Assembly: GCF_002088935.1 (NCBI RefSeq) | Contig: NZ_NCSS01000006.1 | Location: forward strand, 2,016,407 to 2,080,406 | Length of the DNA: 64,000 nucleotides | Direction: 5' to 3' | Origin: Henriciella litoralis | GTDB taxonomy: Bacteria; Pseudomonadota; Alphaproteobacteria; Caulobacterales; Hyphomonadaceae | Shown here: one piece after another, positions 62,682 through 64,000 of the stretch | Layout: each line of letters begins with the position of its first letter | How positions within the stretch are numbered: the stretch's first letter is position 1 | Translations under genes and position numbers: made by a program | The notes under the pieces: generated by a model | What the model was told of the DNA's origin: nothing | What the model saw: the letters and a program-made list of their open reading frames with translations, nothing else | Database searches by the model: none

Positions 62682-63380
62682 CTACTCCTGCTCAGCCGGC
62701 GCATCGGTACGCGCCTCTTCCTGCTGGAACGCCACATCGACAATCCAGCCCCATGGGCCGCCACGCGACTCTGGTGAGCTGAAGAAGGCCTTCCGCAGCA
62801 GGATCGGATACATGTAGAAATTCGAATTCTTGCGCCGCTCGATATCGCTCGCCCGCTCATAGATATAGGTCTCGGCTTCCTCGCCGCTTTGCTGCCCATC
62901 ATCGACGCGCGCGGTCCAGCCATCCGGCAGACACTTATCGAGCGTTTCCTTGGCCTCTTTGAAGGCGGCCTCAGCGTTCGGCTTTTCTTCCTCAAACCGC
63001 AAGCTGCTGGCTTCGAAGATATTGCACCGGAATACGTGACTGTCCGGGTCACCCTCATTCCAGCCGGTCAGGATGCCGTGTTTGCAGACAGTCCCCCAGG
63101 GCTGCATGTCGGTTTCAAGCTCGTCCGGGAACGCATTTTCACGCGTCGACGCCCAGCTCAAACCTTCAAAGGGGGCGTCAGGGTTCATCCCTTCGCCGAG
63201 CTTCGCAACCGCTTCGCACGCCGTCAGCGCCGCAAAGCGCCCTTCTGTCTCGGCCGTCTCGACTGTCTCGACCGCCGCAACATCGCCCGTTTCGGCGCTC
63301 TCTTCGTTCGGCGTGTCTGACGTCCCATTTCCACAAGCCGCCAGCAAGGCTGCACTCAGTCCTATTGTCCAAAAACGCAT
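62682..63380 (-). CDS. Lipoprotein of unknown function
   Basis: A 232-residue lipoprotein. The signal peptide is 'MRFWTIGLSAALLAACGNGT' with lipobox LAAC (Cys16), followed by an acidic Glu/Thr/Val repeat-like linker ('VAAVETVETAETEG'). The folded part has four Cys ('LTACEAVAKLG', 'WGTVCKHGILTG', 'VFRCNIFEAS', 'LDKCLPDGWTA') that could form two disulfides. I do not recognise the family. ATG 63380 is the lipobox-compatible start; a much longer reading to 63575 crosses the divergent HxlR promoter. The GNAT gene follows, so all three minus-strand genes may form one unit. Confidence 0.75.
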   Translation of the reverse strand: MRFWTIGLSAALLAACGNGTSDTPNEESAETGDVAAVETVETAETEGRFAALTACEAVAKLGEGMNPDAPFEGLSWASTRENAFPDELETDMQPWGTVCKHGILTGWNEGDPDSHVFRCNIFEASSLRFEEEKPNAEAAFKEAKETLDKCLPDGWTARVDDGQQSGEEAETYIYERASDIERRKNSNFYMYPILLRKAFFSSPESRGGPWGWIVDVAFQQEEARTDAPAEQE

Positions 63381-63410
63381 GATTGTCCCCCATAGATTGG
63401 TGACCCGATA

Positions 63411-63431
63411 TAGGCTCACTTTTAGGCACTT
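63411..63431. promoter_or_regulatory. Short direct repeat in HxlR/lipoprotein intergenic region
   Basis: TAGGCTCACTT (63411-63421) and TAGGCACTT (63423-63431) repeat with a two-base difference in length. They lie in the 124 bases between the divergent lipoprotein and HxlR genes. A regulator site is possible but unproven. Confidence 0.2.
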
Positions 63432-63504
63432 GTCAGCCCCGCCAGAAAGCCGCTCCTGAATAAGCTGGATTTGGATCGCGAACTCATGCAGATATTTTAT
63501 TGTC

Positions 63505-63963
63505 ATGATACCGCTCTCGAAAAAATCGCCTGTCCCTCCGGCCAGTTGCAATCTCGCCAAGGCAATTGACCTCATCGGGGACCGCTGGACCTTACTTATT
63601 CTGAGGTCCGCCCTCTACGGCGTCCGCCGCTTCGATGACTTTCAGGAAGAGCTTGGCATTCCGCGGACCATCCTGTCGGGCAGATTGAAAGATCTGTTCA
63701 AGGCCGGCCTTCTGGCTAAACAGTCCTATAAGCTCGAAGGGCGCCGGGCCAGGTCCGAATATGTTCTCACAGACAAGGGGGAGGCCTTGCGGCCTATCCT
63801 CATCGCGCTGACGCAGTGGGGTGACACCTGGCTGGACAGCGATGGTCAGCCCCCGATCAGCTTCACTGACATGAAAAGCCGCGAAGCCGTGCGCGCCGCC
63901 TTTGTGACCCCTGAAGGCCGCGAGGTGTCAGTCGATAATCTGCGCGTTGTTATCCGCCGCTAG
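63505..63963 (+). CDS. HxlR-family transcriptional regulator
   Basis: A 152-residue winged-helix regulator of the HxlR type. The domain (about 12-100) starts 'PASCNLAKAIDLIGDRWTLL', with the conserved Cys near residue 15 and the GDRWT block. It continues 'LRSALYGVRRFDDFQEELGI', 'RTILSGRLKDLFKAGLLAKQ' and 'RSEYVLTDKGEALRPILIAL'. HxlR proteins often sense aldehydes, quinones or redox stress through that Cys. It is divergent from the lipoprotein gene, which may be its target. An earlier in-frame start is not needed. Its TAG stop overlaps the stop of the partial convergent gene. Confidence 0.9.
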   Translation: MIPLSKKSPVPPASCNLAKAIDLIGDRWTLLILRSALYGVRRFDDFQEELGIPRTILSGRLKDLFKAGLLAKQSYKLEGRRARSEYVLTDKGEALRPILIALTQWGDTWLDSDGQPPISFTDMKSREAVRAAFVTPEGREVSVDNLRVVIRR

Positions 63964-64000
63964 CGAGCGAGATAAAGCTGCAGAATGTCATCGGCGATTG
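63960..64000 (-). CDS. C-terminal end of a convergent gene (cut by window end)
   Basis: On the minus strand a frame open to the window edge ends 'IADDILQLYLAR' and stop at 63960-63962, overlapping the HxlR stop. Only 12 residues can be seen. The overlapping-stop geometry resembles the two CTAG cases at 8509 and 57659, which supports a real gene. No function can be read. Confidence 0.4.
   Translation of the reverse strand, partial: IADDILQLYLAR

Overview
The window is a gene-dense, GC-rich chromosomal segment with no rRNA or tRNA that I could find. Gene content and order point to an alphaproteobacterium. Supporting markers are a DUF1674 (SDHAF4-like) protein, the block rsmB / rpe / heparinase-like / purH, the block ybgC-tolQRAB-pal-cpoB-tilS, an etfBA pair, a 3-hydroxybutyrate dehydrogenase and a lipoprotein PQQ alcohol dehydrogenase. 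A marine Caulobacterales/Hyphomonadaceae-type organism is plausible, but this is inference and no marker here proves it.

Layout. 1-10.6 kb: a partial gene, a MarR regulator, a DUF3297 protein, etfBA, a sirtuin, a glutaredoxin-MauE fusion, a 3-hydroxybutyryl-CoA dehydrogenase, MarC, then a cluster that looks like xenobiotic metabolism (MarR, GST, double DUF1428, Rieske oxygenase) and a WGR/membrane-protein pair. 10.6-17.2 kb: lepA followed by the least ordinary stretch of the window. The 3' end of lepA is present as one intact copy, one diverged 118-bp copy and one probable 28-bp relic. These flank AT-richer genes of unknown function (12476-12988 and 15337-16365) and a GC-rich polysaccharide deacetylase; a REP-like inverted repeat follows. 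17.2-32.8 kb: enoyl-CoA hydratase, a secreted protein coupled to a 44-residue membrane protein, aroK-aroB-corC, bdhA, DUF350/protease/pyrF, a PQQ dehydrogenase, TerB-like, sulfotransferase, GST-YciI-gpsA, and a TetR gene next to a 37-residue membrane protein with matching operator candidates. 32.9-37.2 kb: glmS, glmM and a formyltransferase.

37.2-53 kb is an almost uninterrupted minus-strand block: htpX, rsmB, a glycine-zipper lipoprotein, rpe, heparinase-like, a CapD-type epimerase, purH, ybgC, tolQ, tolR, tolA, tolB, pal, cpoB and tilS. It couples envelope maintenance (Tol-Pal, surface glycan genes) with housekeeping metabolism. 53-64 kb: DUF1674, a glycine-rich secreted protein, an acyltransferase, membrane proteins, an EamA transporter, an SDR, a prolyl oligopeptidase, arsenate reductase, a protein with a HEPN-like motif, a GNAT enzyme, a lipoprotein, an HxlR regulator and the tail of one more gene.

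Most genes are ordinary core metabolism. The best candidates for something undescribed are the lepA 3'-end hotspot with its membrane/beta-rich orphan protein, and several very small membrane proteins (44, 37 and perhaps 49 residues). The 44- and 49-residue frames overlap the start of the next gene; the 37-residue one follows its regulator with its own promoter. All functional statements come from reading translated sequence by eye; no database search was run.
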